Part shown: positions 16,142 to 25,900 of the stretch, in pieces
Numbering within the stretch: the stretch's first letter is position 1
How the letters are laid out: each line of letters opens with the position of its first letter
Assembly: GCA_902569105.1 (NCBI GenBank)
Contig: CACFTE010000009.1
Coordinates: 1-48,015 of the forward strand
Direction: 5' to 3'
Length of the DNA: 48,015 bases
From: an uncultured Pelagibacteraceae bacterium
Lineage (GTDB): Bacteria; Pseudomonadota; Alphaproteobacteria; Pelagibacterales; Pelagibacteraceae
Notes under the pieces: generated by a model
Database searches by the model: none
What the model saw: the letters and a program-made list of their open reading frames with translations, nothing else
Told to the model about the DNA's origin: nothing
Made by a program: the position numbers and the translations under genes

Positions 16142-18426
16142 TTTTTTTTATTGTAATCAATAATTTCAGCAGAATAGGCTGCAACCGACGCAAGGTTTAA
16201 AATTTCAGAAGTAGATGTTCTTAGAGGTGCTATCTCTATTGGCTCTGCCAAACCTATAAGTAATGGTCCTATTATTTTAGCTCTACTCATTGATTTAATT
16301 AGCTTAAAGGAAATAGCTGAAGCATGTAATCCAGGCATAACTAAAATATTAGCATTACCAACAATTTCAGAAAATGGATATAATTCTTTAAACACTTCTT
16401 CGAGAGCTACATCTGGTTGCATTTCCCCGTCATATTTAAAATCTACTTTTTTTCTATCTAATATATCTACAGCTCCTCTCACCTTAGAAGTCCTTTCAGT
16501 GGTTGGTTGACCAAATGTAGAATGAGATAGAAAAGCAACTTTAGGATCCATACCAAATAACTTTGCAATTCTTGCTGAGGATATTGCGATTTCTGCCAAT
16601 TGTTCAGAATTAGGCCATTCGTTAACTGCAGTATCTGCAATTAGAACAGTTTTTCCTCTATTAACAACTAAATTAAGACCAAAAATTATTTCACCTGGTC
16701 TAGAATTTACTACAGTAGAGACTTTTTCTAATGATGAAGAATATCGTCTTGTATTTCCGGTTACCATTGCATCTGCATCACCACATGAAACCATACATGT
16801 AGACCAAATTACACGATCATTTCTAACTAATTTATCACAGTCTCTTTCTAATAAACCCTGTTCTCTTTGAAGTTTTTTGAATAAATATTTTGTATATTTT
16901 TTTCTTTTTTCACTATCTGTTGAGTTTACAATTTCTATGTCAAGATTTTCGTTGTAACCAATTTCTGATAATTTTTTTTTTACAAGTTCTTCTTTAGCAA
17001 CTAAGATCGGTATACCAAGTCCACCATTTTTAAATGCTATAGCAGCTTTTAAATTATTTTCATCTTCTCCATCAGCAAAAACAACTCTTTTTTGTTTTTT
17101 CTTTATCAGTGAATTTATACCTTGCATTACTGTAACTGAGGGATCTAATCTATTTTTTAATTGTTCTGTGTATAATTCAAAATCTTTAATTATCTTTCTA
17201 GCTACACCCGTTTTTATTGCTGCTTTTGCTACAGCAACTGGAATAACACTAATTAATCTTGGATCAAAAGTTGATGGTATAATATATTCCTTTCCATATA
17301 CAGGTCTTATACCACCCATAGCTGATGCCACTTCGTCTGGCACCCTTTCTCTAGCAAGATTTGCTATTGCATGAGCGGCTGCAACTTTCATCTCCTCATT
17401 TATAGTTTTAGCCCTTACATCTAGCGCTCCTCTAAAAATATATGGAAATCCTATAAGATTGTTTACTTGATTAGGATAGTCTGATCGGCCGGTTGCTATA
17501 ATTGAATCAGACCTTACTTCTTCTACCTTCTCAGGAGTAATTTCAGGATCAGGATTCGCACATGCAAAAATAATTGGATTTTTTGCCATCGATTTCACCA
17601 TATCTTTTGTTAAAGCATCCTTGGCTGATAAACCTAAAAATACATCAGCATCCTTAATTGCTTCTTTAAGGGTTCTAAACTTTGTATTTATTGCATGTTT
17701 AGATTTCCATTTATCTAAATTGTCTCTACCATGATAAATCACCCCTTTACGATCACACATAATTACGTTCTCATTTTTAACTCCAGATTTTTTAAATAAC
17801 TCAGTACATGCTATTGCTGAAGCTCCAGCGCCATTTACCACTACTTTTATGTCTTTTATTGATTTACCAGTAATATCAAGGGCATTTATTAATCCTGCTG
17901 TAGTTATGATAGCTGTTCCGTGTTGATCATCATGGAATACTGGTATATCCACAATTTTTTTTAATTCTTCCTCAATTATGAAACAATCAGGTGCAGCAAT
18001 ATCCTCAAGATTAATACCACCGAATGTACAAGAAATATTTTTTACTGTACTTATGATTTCCTTATTGTTTTTACTATCAACCTCAATATCAATCGAGTCA
18101 ATATCAGCAAACCTCTTAAAAAGAACTGCCTTACCTTCCATAACTGGTTTTGAAGCAGTAGCACCAAGATTTCCCAATCCTAAAATTGCAGACCCATTAC
18201 TTATAACTGCTACCAAGTTTCCTTTTGATGTGTAATCATAAGCTAAATTAACATCTTTACTTATTTCTAGAACTGGAGAAGCAACACCAGGTGAATATGC
18301 TAAAGCGAGGTCCCTTTTTGTGGTCATTGGTTTTGAAGGTGTGATTTCAATTTTTCCAGGTTTTCCTGAAGAATGGAAATTTAAGGCCTCTTTAGTTGTG
18401 TAATGTTCTATCTTATTTTTTTTCAT
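16138..18426 (-). CDS. maeB: NADP-dependent malic enzyme with C-terminal phosphotransacetylase-like domain
   Basis: A 762-residue two-domain protein. Residues ~1-425 are malic enzyme (LAYSPGVASPV, GLGNLGATASKPVMEGKAVLFK, VFHDDQHGTAI with metal-binding acids, VNGAGASAIA for the dinucleotide). Residues ~430-762 resemble phosphate acetyltransferase, as in the MaeB class, where this part is usually regulatory rather than catalytic. It decarboxylates malate to pyruvate and supplies NADPH. It diverges from murJ over 50 bases and converges with the DolP-like gene, sharing TTAA at the stops. Confidence 0.96.
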   Translation of the reverse strand: MKKNKIEHYTTKEALNFHSSGKPGKIEITPSKPMTTKRDLALAYSPGVASPVLEISKDVNLAYDYTSKGNLVAVISNGSAILGLGNLGATASKPVMEGKAVLFKRFADIDSIDIEVDSKNNKEIISTVKNISCTFGGINLEDIAAPDCFIIEEELKKIVDIPVFHDDQHGTAIITTAGLINALDITGKSIKDIKVVVNGAGASAIACTELFKKSGVKNENVIMCDRKGVIYHGRDNLDKWKSKHAINTKFRTLKEAIKDADVFLGLSAKDALTKDMVKSMAKNPIIFACANPDPEITPEKVEEVRSDSIIATGRSDYPNQVNNLIGFPYIFRGALDVRAKTINEEMKVAAAHAIANLARERVPDEVASAMGGIRPVYGKEYIIPSTFDPRLISVIPVAVAKAAIKTGVARKIIKDFELYTEQLKNRLDPSVTVMQGINSLIKKKQKRVVFADGEDENNLKAAIAFKNGGLGIPILVAKEELVKKKLSEIGYNENLDIEIVNSTDSEKRKKYTKYLFKKLQREQGLLERDCDKLVRNDRVIWSTCMVSCGDADAMVTGNTRRYSSSLEKVSTVVNSRPGEIIFGLNLVVNRGKTVLIADTAVNEWPNSEQLAEIAISSARIAKLFGMDPKVAFLSHSTFGQPTTERTSKVRGAVDILDRKKVDFKYDGEMQPDVALEEVFKELYPFSEIVGNANILVMPGLHASAISFKLIKSMSRAKIIGPLLIGLAEPIEIAPLRTSTSEILNLASVAAYSAEIIDYNKKN

Positions 18427-18476
18427 TTGGTTTAATTAGGTATACAAATAGAGCTAAATTAAGACTAATATGATTT

Positions 18477-20006
18477 ATGAACTTAATTAAGTCAACAGGT
18501 ACATTTAGTTTCTTTGTTATTATCAGTAGACTTTTGGGATATATTAGAGATGTTTTAATAGCAATTTACTTGGGGTCAGGACCTATTGCTGACGCTTTTT
18601 TTGTAGCTTTTAGAATACCTAATACTTTTCGTAGACTTTTTGCTGAAGGATCTTTTAATGCAGCGTTCATTCCCAGTTATTCTGCTGAATTAATCAAAGG
18701 AAAATTAAACGCAAAAAAATTTGCAAATGACGCTTTTAATTATTTAATGTTGGGACTTTTAATAATAGTCCTTATTGTTGAAATTTTTATGCCAGGTTTT
18801 GTTTATTTAATTGCTCCTGGTTTTTATGAAGACCAAAATAAATTAGAATTAACTATTCTATTAACTCGTATTACATTTCCATTTTTGCTATTTATTAGTT
18901 TAGCTTCTTTCTTTTCTGCAATACTTAATTCACATAATAAATTTGCAATAGCTGCAGCTGCCCCAATAATTTTAAACTTAATATTAATTTTTATTATTTA
19001 TTTAGAGCGGAACGCTAACGACAGTCTTGTAATATATTTGTCATATGGCGTTTCGTTGGCTGGATTAATTCAATTAGTTTTTGTCTTCTTTTTTGCCAAA
19101 AAATATTTTTATCCAAATTTTAATTTCAAAATAAAAGTAACAAATAAATTAAAAAAATTTTTTTATAAATTTTTACCTGGGATATTTTCATCTGGTGTTA
19201 CCCAAATAAATATTCTTGTTGGAACAATTATTGCATCATTTCAAGCCAGCGCTGTATCATATCTTTATTATGCAGATAGGATCTATCAAATTAATCTTGC
19301 TATTGCCGGTATTGCTATAGGAACAGTTATTTTGCCTAATTTAAGCAAACATATTAAAACCAGAAATATAAAAAAAATAATATTTATTCAAAATAAAGCA
19401 TTTGAATTATGTTTGTTTTTAAGTGTACCTGCTTCTTTTGCTTTAATAGTTGGCTCTAAAGAGATTACTTCTGCATTATTTGGTTACGGTGCTTTTGACG
19501 ATATAAGTGTAAATAATTCTGCCAAGGCTTTATTTTATTTTGCATTAGGATTGCCAGCGTTTGCTATTATAAAAGTTTTTTCAACTTTCTTATTTGCAAG
19601 AGATAATACTAAAACACCATTTTATTATTCTTTAGTCTCAGTTGTCATAAATATTTCAATAAGTATATTATTTTTTAATAAAGTTGGATTCATAATAATC
19701 CCAATAGCAACGAGCATTTCGTCTTGGGTTAATGCTTTGCTATTATTTTCGAAATTGTATTTAAATAATCATTTTAATTTTGAAAATATTTTCAATATAG
19801 CAAACCTCAAAATTATTTTAGTATCAACTTTATCTATATATATTTTTAAAATTCTCATTGATTTGTCCAAAGATTATTTATTTTATGAAAGTAATTTAAA
19901 ATTGTTTACTATAATTATAGTGGTTACTATCACTATTTTTATTTATATTTTAATGTCATTATTAACTAAAACTTTCAAATATTCAGATATTAAATTAAAG
20001 TACTAA
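18477..20006 (+). CDS. murJ: Lipid II flippase MurJ (MOP superfamily)
   Basis: A 509-residue polytopic inner-membrane protein with about 14 hydrophobic segments. The N-terminus has [13 protein letters not shown] and the family signature [17 protein letters not shown], with arginines required in E. coli MurJ. It flips lipid II to the periplasm for peptidoglycan synthesis. It is followed 4 bases later by trpS, suggesting cotranscription. Confidence 0.95.
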   Translation: MNLIKSTGTFSFFVIISRLLGYIRDVLIAIYLGSGPIADAFFVAFRIPNTFRRLFAEGSFNAAFIPSYSAELIKGKLNAKKFANDAFNYLMLGLLIIVLIVEIFMPGFVYLIAPGFYEDQNKLELTILLTRITFPFLLFISLASFFSAILNSHNKFAIAAAAPIILNLILIFIIYLERNANDSLVIYLSYGVSLAGLIQLVFVFFFAKKYFYPNFNFKIKVTNKLKKFFYKFLPGIFSSGVTQINILVGTIIASFQASAVSYLYYADRIYQINLAIAGIAIGTVILPNLSKHIKTRNIKKIIFIQNKAFELCLFLSVPASFALIVGSKEITSALFGYGAFDDISVNNSAKALFYFALGLPAFAIIKVFSTFLFARDNTKTPFYYSLVSVVINISISILFFNKVGFIIIPIATSISSWVNALLLFSKLYLNNHFNFENIFNIANLKIILVSTLSIYIFKILIDLSKDYLFYESNLKLFTIIIVVTITIFIYILMSLLTKTFKYSDIKLKY

Positions 20007-20010
20007 ATAT

Positions 20011-21012
20011 ATGAGTAAAAAAATATTTTCAGGTGTTCAACCAACTGGAAACCTACACCTAGGTAATTATTTAGGCGCTATAAAAAATTTTGTTAATTTG
20101 CAAAATAATCCTAAAAATTTTTGTATATATTGTGTTGTTGATCTTCATGCGATTACCGTTAAACAAGACCCTTTTGAATTAAAAAAAAATATAAGAGAGA
20201 CTGCTGCTGCATTTATAGCAAGTGGATTAGATTATAAAAAAAGTATAATTTTTAATCAATCTTTAGTGCCTGCACACACTGAAGTATCTTGGATACTTAG
20301 TTGTGTAGCAAGAATGGGCTGGTTAAATCGAATGACACAATTCAAAGAAAAAGCTGGCAAGGATAAAGAAAAAGCAAGCGTTGGACTTTATATTTATCCA
20401 ATACTTATGGCAGCAGATATACTGCTTTATGATGCAACGCATGTCCCCGTAGGTGAGGATCAAAAGCAGCATTTAGAGTTATCAAGAGATATTGCAAATA
20501 AATTTAATTTGGAATTTAATTCCACTAATTTTTTCATCGTACCAGAGCCTCTAATCCAAAAAAATTTTGCAAGAATAATGAGTTTAAAAGACGGAAGTAA
20601 AAAAATGAGTAAATCAGATCCTTCTGAATTAAGTAGAATTAATCTTAATGATAGTAGTGATGAAATTTTAAATAAAATAAAAAAGGCAAAAACAGACAAT
20701 GAACCTCTTCCAGACAATGAAAATGATTTGTCAAAAAGGCCAGAGGCAGAAAACCTATTAGGAATTTATTCAAGCTTAAGTGACCAGTCAATAAGCAAAA
20801 CGATAAATGAATTTTCAGGAAAAAATTTTTCTGAGTTTAAAGTAATGCTGGCAGATCTTGTTGTAAATAAAATTTTACCCATATCATCAGAAATAAATAA
20901 AATTCTTAAGGACGAAAAATTTATAGATAAAGTTTTAAGCGATGGAGCTGAAAAAGCTAATGAAATTGCATCTAAAAAAATTAGTAATATAAAAAAAATC
21001 ATTGGTTTTTAA
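20011..21012 (+). CDS. trpS: Tryptophanyl-tRNA synthetase
   Basis: A 333-residue class I synthetase of usual length. It opens with [16 protein letters not shown] (HIGH equivalent HLGN), contains [34 protein letters not shown] in the tryptophan-binding region, and has [10 protein letters not shown] near the middle. It charges tRNA-Trp in the cytoplasm. No attenuator or leader peptide is visible in the 4 bases between murJ and trpS. Confidence 0.97.
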   Translation: MSKKIFSGVQPTGNLHLGNYLGAIKNFVNLQNNPKNFCIYCVVDLHAITVKQDPFELKKNIRETAAAFIASGLDYKKSIIFNQSLVPAHTEVSWILSCVARMGWLNRMTQFKEKAGKDKEKASVGLYIYPILMAADILLYDATHVPVGEDQKQHLELSRDIANKFNLEFNSTNFFIVPEPLIQKNFARIMSLKDGSKKMSKSDPSELSRINLNDSSDEILNKIKKAKTDNEPLPDNENDLSKRPEAENLLGIYSSLSDQSISKTINEFSGKNFSEFKVMLADLVVNKILPISSEINKILKDEKFIDKVLSDGAEKANEIASKKISNIKKIIGF

Positions 21013-21059
21013 TAATAATTTAATCTTTAAAAAGAAATTTTTTTATCTATATAGAGGTA

Positions 21060-21602
21060 ATGTTTGTACAAACTCTAAACACACCAAATCCGAATTCGCT
21101 TAAATTTTTACCTGGCGAAAATGTTTCTCTATCTGGTCCAGTAGAGTTCACTAATAAAACCCAAACTTCTAATGAATTGATTAGAAATATCTTATCTGTA
21201 AATGGGGTTGAGGGAATTTTCCTTTCAGACAATTTTTTATCTGTAAATAAAAATGCAGAGAAAGATTGGGAAGATATAAAGCATATTATAATATCATTCA
21301 TTAATGAGTATTATTCGAGTGGAAAGAAATTTGTTTATGAAAACTCTTCAGACAACAATAGAAGAGAGGATTTAGATGAAATTGAGATGAAAATAATTAA
21401 ACTGCTGGAAACAAAAATAAGGCCTGCAGTTGCTAGAGACGGTGGAGATATAAAATTTAGAGAGTTTAAAGATGGTAAGGTAATGGTTGAAATGCAAGGA
21501 AGTTGTTCTGGATGTCCAAGTTCAACTATGACGTTAAAACAAGGCGTTGAAAACCTTCTTAAGCATTACATCCCCGAGGTTACTGAAGTAATAACCGTTT
21601 AA
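21060..21602 (+). CDS. NfuA-type iron-sulfur scaffold/carrier
   Basis: A 180-residue Nfu protein. The N-terminal Nfu domain (1-~90; FVQTLNTPNPNSLKFLPG) is joined to a C-terminal NifU-like domain (about 105-180) with GSCSGCPSSTMTLKQGVE, whose CxxC binds a 4Fe-4S cluster in a dimer. It passes clusters to apoproteins; MiaB and Nth encoded in this window need such clusters. The 47-base gap after trpS holds AT-rich sequence and a GAGG just before the ATG. Confidence 0.9.
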   Translation: MFVQTLNTPNPNSLKFLPGENVSLSGPVEFTNKTQTSNELIRNILSVNGVEGIFLSDNFLSVNKNAEKDWEDIKHIIISFINEYYSSGKKFVYENSSDNNRREDLDEIEMKIIKLLETKIRPAVARDGGDIKFREFKDGKVMVEMQGSCSGCPSSTMTLKQGVENLLKHYIPEVTEVITV

Positions 21603-21614
21603 TAATTAATTTTT

Positions 21615-22766
21615 ATGATAAAAAATGCTAAAATGATAAGTATGGATATCAAATCTTTAAGAAAAATTCTTTTAAAAAAAGGTTTTTTGTTGTCAAAAAA
21701 ATCTGTAGTGAAAAAACAGTCAAGTCTTCAAAACTTATACAAAATTTCTTTCTCTTCCTTATTAATAATATCATTTTTTTATATTTTGCCTCCAACGTCT
21801 AAATATTTTAGTCAACTATTTAAATCAAATCCTGAAATACAGAATTCCTCAAACCAAACACTTACATTAGCTTTGGAGGGAAAATTATTAGAAAATGAAA
21901 TTATTGAAAATGATAATGGAACTAATCAAGATTTAGTATACCAAGAGCTTTATGGCGAAGTTACTGAAGAAGACTCTTTAGAAAGTGGTGTTAGACTAAA
22001 AGCTTCAGTATTATATCAGCTTTTTGAGGATACAAATTATAAATTAAGTGATGTAAGAGTAAGTAAAATCGCTAAACCAGTTGAAATAGGCAAACTTCCT
22101 TATGAATTAAAAGAAATACAAAGTGTTAAAAAAAGAAAAGAACTATTTATTCAAATTGTTTTGCCATTGATATTAGAGGAGAATAATAAAATACTTTTAG
22201 ATAGAAAAAAACTTTTTGCGATTCTTAACAAAAATAATAATACGTCTTCTGATAATGATTGGCTTAACAAAAAATTTAAACAGTATGGTGTTTCAAACAA
22301 GGATATACCAACATTAAAAAGGAGAATGGATATTATTCCTCCTTCAATGGCTATTGCACAAGCAGCAAAAGAAACTGGCTGGGGCACATCAAGATTTGCA
22401 CTTGAAGGAAATGCCTTATTCGGACAATGGACTTATACAGACAAAGGAATTAAACCCGCCGCCGCCGATGCTGGAACGACTCATAAGGTGATGATGTTCA
22501 ATGTTCTTAAATCTTCTGTAAGAGCTTATGCAAGAAATTTAAACACTCATAAATCTTATAGAAAAATGAGATATGTAAGAGCTATACAAAGGGATAATAG
22601 AAAAAAATTAAATAGCATCGAATTAGTTGAATACTTGGATAATTATGCTGAGACAGGTAAAGAATATACAATTACTCTTAAAAAAATTATTCAACAGAAT
22701 ATGTTAAGAGATTTTGATGATGTAAAAATTTTACCAAACAGCGAAGCTGTAAAAAATCTAATTTAA
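21615..22766 (+). CDS. Bax/FlgJ-like glucosaminidase domain protein, membrane anchored
   Basis: A 383-residue protein with a basic N-terminus, one membrane segment near residues 45-60, a charged linker, and a C-terminal glucosaminidase-family domain (about 230-360: PPSMAIAQAAKETGWGTSRFA, GNALFGQW, AYARNLNTHKSYRKMR). The glutamate in AAKETGWG is the expected catalytic acid. The family cleaves peptidoglycan glycan strands, so a role in wall remodelling or cell separation is inferred. Start choice is open: methionines at residues 1, 7 and 10 all precede the basic stretch. Its stop overlaps the convergent deacetylase stop (TTAA). Confidence 0.83.
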   Translation: MIKNAKMISMDIKSLRKILLKKGFLLSKKSVVKKQSSLQNLYKISFSSLLIISFFYILPPTSKYFSQLFKSNPEIQNSSNQTLTLALEGKLLENEIIENDNGTNQDLVYQELYGEVTEEDSLESGVRLKASVLYQLFEDTNYKLSDVRVSKIAKPVEIGKLPYELKEIQSVKKRKELFIQIVLPLILEENNKILLDRKKLFAILNKNNNTSSDNDWLNKKFKQYGVSNKDIPTLKRRMDIIPPSMAIAQAAKETGWGTSRFALEGNALFGQWTYTDKGIKPAAADAGTTHKVMMFNVLKSSVRAYARNLNTHKSYRKMRYVRAIQRDNRKKLNSIELVEYLDNYAETGKEYTITLKKIIQQNMLRDFDDVKILPNSEAVKNLI

Positions 22767-23827
22767 TTTTCTTTAATATTTTTAAGAACAAATTGTACAC
22801 CAAACCATCTCCATCCTTCTTTATCTTTAATTGAACAATTAATTCTTCCTCTTCTTGAATTAAATTTATCTCTAAAATCAATTTTTAAAATATTTTTATC
22901 TATTTGTAATTTTGAACTCTCCCAACCTTTACCTTCATTAGAAAAACAACTTATATTTTGAATTTTTTGTTCATTAAAAAACTCTACTATCATTTCAGGT
23001 GGGTTATTTTCTTCTACAATTTTTTCTTCAGGAATAACTTTTTTGTACTGAAAGGGCAGGAGATTTATTATAAATTTAAATCTTTCTAAATCACCATATT
23101 TCTCGTTAATTGGAAATCTTGGCAACTCATATTGATCTTTATTTAAATCAATTACACCAGAATGTTGACCAAAAGCAAAATCAAAATACTCACTTATAAA
23201 TTTCTTTTGAATTAAACTCCATTCTCCAAATGGATAAGAAAAAAAAATAGGATTATAACCCAAGTTAACCTTAAATATTTCAATAGATTTCTTAATATCG
23301 TTTTTAAATTGATCAAAGGTAAAATTTACTAAGTAATCATGCGAATGTGAGTGATTTCCAATTGATACAAATTCATATTTTTCTATTTCTTTTATCTGAT
23401 CCCAATTCATATATCCTGTTTTTCCCACTGCTTCAGTAGATATAAATATTAAAAAAGGTATTTGATTTTCTTTAAGATATGGCCAAGCATTTTCGTAGAA
23501 GGACTTATAACCATCATCAATTGTTAATAAGAATTTCTTTTCTTTTTTTTCTGTAAAAAATACTTTCTTTAATAAATTTGGGTTTAAAAATTTATATCCA
23601 GAGTCTTTTATATTGTTTATATGCTCTTTAAAAACATTCATTTGAATATTCGTTGATGGGTATTTTCCCTCATTAAATCTGTGATACATAATAGAAACAA
23701 TACCTTTCTCATTGGTAAAATATTTATTATAATTCTCCTGTGAATTTGCTATTTGAAATTGGAAAAATACAATTATGAATAATTTAATTATAGATACAGC
23801 TAGTGAAGAAATTTTATTAAAAATCAT
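22763..23827 (-). CDS. Secreted polysaccharide deacetylase (NodB-type)
   Basis: A 354-residue protein with an N-terminal hydrophobic signal (LFIIVFFQFQIANS). The NodB domain occupies about residues 40-250: MYHRF, the metal-binding aspartates in TIDDGY, the HxxxH-type NHSHSHDY, and SYPFGE. The remaining ~100 residues form an uncharacterised tail with two cysteines. Such enzymes remove acetyl groups from peptidoglycan or other polysaccharides. The only normal start codon (23827) makes its first 53 bases overlap the divergent tsaB start; without that start the signal peptide would be lost. Confidence 0.84.
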   Translation of the reverse strand: MIFNKISSLAVSIIKLFIIVFFQFQIANSQENYNKYFTNEKGIVSIMYHRFNEGKYPSTNIQMNVFKEHINNIKDSGYKFLNPNLLKKVFFTEKKEKKFLLTIDDGYKSFYENAWPYLKENQIPFLIFISTEAVGKTGYMNWDQIKEIEKYEFVSIGNHSHSHDYLVNFTFDQFKNDIKKSIEIFKVNLGYNPIFFSYPFGEWSLIQKKFISEYFDFAFGQHSGVIDLNKDQYELPRFPINEKYGDLERFKFIINLLPFQYKKVIPEEKIVEENNPPEMIVEFFNEQKIQNISCFSNEGKGWESSKLQIDKNILKIDFRDKFNSRRGRINCSIKDKEGWRWFGVQFVLKNIKEN

Positions 23828-24152
23828 AACTAAAGATGAAGAATATAATATTAAACATAATAACAGTAGAGAAAAGTTTGATAATCTTGTTAACTTAGTT
23901 TTTAATTTTCTTAAGAAAAATCACATCGATTTATCAAAAATTGATAATGTTTTTATAAATCAAGGACCAGGTAAATATACCAGTATTAGATCCGCAATAA
24001 GCATCGTTAAAGCGCTTAAGGTTGCCAAAAATATTAGTGTATATGGCTACTATACGTCCCAAATTCCCAATAATAAACACAATATTTTGTTAAAGCTTTT
24101 AAAAGAAGGAAGGTTGACAAAAAATTTTATTCAACCAAAATATTTAAATTAA
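23775..24152 (+). CDS. tsaB: TsaB-like tRNA t6A synthesis protein, shortened
   Basis: A 125-residue protein; TsaB is normally about 220-230. The N-terminal lobe is recognisable: NLIIDTASEEILL (ASKHA strand start), the NQGPGKYTSIRSAISIVKAL block matching GPGSFTGLR, and a short C-terminal end IQPKYLN resembling the last residues of TsaB. The C-terminal lobe is largely missing. TsaB pairs with TsaD and TsaE to make N6-threonylcarbamoyladenosine in tRNA, and its dimer contacts are in the N-terminal lobe, so the short form could still work. It sits before fur as in other alphaproteobacteria, but rimI is not between them. Confidence 0.75.
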   Translation: MNNLIIDTASEEILLKIITKDEEYNIKHNNSREKFDNLVNLVFNFLKKNHIDLSKIDNVFINQGPGKYTSIRSAISIVKALKVAKNISVYGYYTSQIPNNKHNILLKLLKEGRLTKNFIQPKYLN

Positions 24153-24161
24153 TTATTAAAT

Positions 24162-24575
24162 ATGAGTGAAACAATAGAACAAAAATGTATCTCTAAAGGA
24201 GTAAAACTTACCGAGCAAAGAAAAATAATTGCCAAAGTAATGTCAGAAGCAAATGATCACCCTGATGTAGATGAATTGTATACTCGTGTTTCAAAAATTG
24301 ATCCTAAAATAAGTATAGCAACAGTCTATAGAACTGTAAAATTGTTTGAAGAGTCAGGAATAGTAGCCAAGCATGATTTCAAAGGTGGAAAAGCAAGATA
24401 TGAAGAGTTGAGCGAGAGTCATCATGATCATCTAATCGATGTTAAAACTGGAGAAATAATTGAATTTGTTGATGAAGAAATTGAAAAACTTCAGAAAAAA
24501 GTTGCAGAAAAATATGGATACGAACTTGTTGATCATAAATTGGAACTTTATGGGGTAAAAAAAAAAAGTGAGTAA
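24162..24575 (+). CDS. fur: Fur-family metal regulator (Fur/Mur type)
   Basis: A 137-residue Fur-family repressor. The winged helix is KLTEQRKIIAKVM ... ISIATVYRTVKLFEESGIV; the metal-binding histidine cluster is ESHHDHLIDVKTGEIIEF. The CxxC pairs that bind structural zinc in E. coli Fur are absent. Alphaproteobacterial members of this branch often sense manganese (Mur), so iron versus manganese cannot be settled here. The gene precedes miaB and overlaps it by eight bases. A second member (Irr) lies at 39545. Confidence 0.9.
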   Translation: MSETIEQKCISKGVKLTEQRKIIAKVMSEANDHPDVDELYTRVSKIDPKISIATVYRTVKLFEESGIVAKHDFKGGKARYEELSESHHDHLIDVKTGEIIEFVDEEIEKLQKKVAEKYGYELVDHKLELYGVKKKSE

Positions 24576-25899
24576 AAAAATTTTTATTAAAACTTTTGGC
24601 TGTCAGATGAATGAATATGATAGTAATAGAATTTTCGATATTGTTAAACAAATAGGATACATCAAAACAGATAAGCAAGAAAATGCAGATTGCTACTTAG
24701 TAAACACTTGTCACATAAGAGATAAAGCCAAAGAAAAAGTTTTTCATGAAGTTGGAAGAATAAAAAAAATATATTCAAAAAAAAAAAAGCCTATTATGAT
24801 CGTCGCAGGCTGTGTTGCTCAAGCTGAAAATCAAGAAATGTTAAAAAGAGAACCTTTTATCGATGTAGTAATTGGTCCACAATCGTATCATAAAATAAAT
24901 AATATTCTTAAAAATTTTCAGGTAAACCAAAAAGAGGATGAAACAGAATTTGAAACTATCGAGAAGTTTGATCAATTAGAAAAAATTAAAAACACAAATA
25001 GTAAAGTTTCATCATTTTTAACAATCCAAGAGGGTTGTGATAAGTTCTGTCATTTTTGTGTTGTTCCATATACTAGAGGACCAGAGTGTTCAAGATCGTT
25101 TAAAACAATAATAAAAGAATCCGAGGAACTTATTAAAAATGGCGCTAGAGAAATTACTTTACTGGGTCAAAATGTAAATGCATACAAATACATAGAAAAT
25201 GGAAAAGAATTTAAAATTTCAGACATAATTAATGAATTAGAAAAATTTACAGAATTAAAAAGAATAAGATATACAACATCACATCCAATAGATATGACCG
25301 AAGATCTAATTGAATGTTATTCTTATAATAAAAAATTGATGCCGTTTATTCATTTGCCAATACAATCTGGTTCGAACAAAGTTCTCAAAATTATGAATAG
25401 AAAGCACAAAGTAGAAGATTATCTTGATACTTATAGAAAGATAATAAATATTAATCCTACAATTAAATTTTCCAGTGATTTTATAATAGGTTATCCAGGT
25501 GAAGAAAAAGAAGATTTTGAACAAACAAAAAATCTAATTAATGAAATAAATTTTATAAATTCTTTTTCATTTATTTATAGCCCTAGACCCGGGACAAAAG
25601 CTTCTAATTTAAAAGAAATAAATAATAACATTGCAAAGGAAAGACTAATAGAATTACAAGCAATGTTGTTTAAGAATCAAATAGAACATAATAAATCCTT
25701 AGAAAACAAAGATATTGATGTACTAGTAGAAAATAAAATTAAAGATCAAAATAAATATTTTGGGAGAAATGAGTATTTTAATCCAGTCATCTTTGATTGT
25801 GATAGAAATGATATTGGAAAAATCGTAAAAGTTAATATAGAAAATACTAATCAAAACACACTATATGGAAAAATTAAAAACAAAATGAAAGCTGCATAA
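24568..25899 (+). CDS. miaB: tRNA-2-methylthio-N6-dimethylallyladenosine synthase
   Basis: A 443-residue radical-SAM methylthiotransferase. It starts with FIKTFGCQMNEYDS, which holds the first auxiliary-cluster cysteine; VNTCHIRDKA and AGCVAQ supply the others. The radical-SAM triad is GCDKFCHFCVVPYTRG. A C-terminal TRAM domain follows. It methylthiolates i6A37 in tRNA. The start is a GTG inside the end of fur (8-base overlap); no ATG is available before the essential GCQMN motif. Confidence 0.96.
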   Translation: MSKKIFIKTFGCQMNEYDSNRIFDIVKQIGYIKTDKQENADCYLVNTCHIRDKAKEKVFHEVGRIKKIYSKKKKPIMIVAGCVAQAENQEMLKREPFIDVVIGPQSYHKINNILKNFQVNQKEDETEFETIEKFDQLEKIKNTNSKVSSFLTIQEGCDKFCHFCVVPYTRGPECSRSFKTIIKESEELIKNGAREITLLGQNVNAYKYIENGKEFKISDIINELEKFTELKRIRYTTSHPIDMTEDLIECYSYNKKLMPFIHLPIQSGSNKVLKIMNRKHKVEDYLDTYRKIININPTIKFSSDFIIGYPGEEKEDFEQTKNLINEINFINSFSFIYSPRPGTKASNLKEINNNIAKERLIELQAMLFKNQIEHNKSLENKDIDVLVENKIKDQNKYFGRNEYFNPVIFDCDRNDIGKIVKVNIENTNQNTLYGKIKNKMKAA

Positions 25900-25900
25900 T

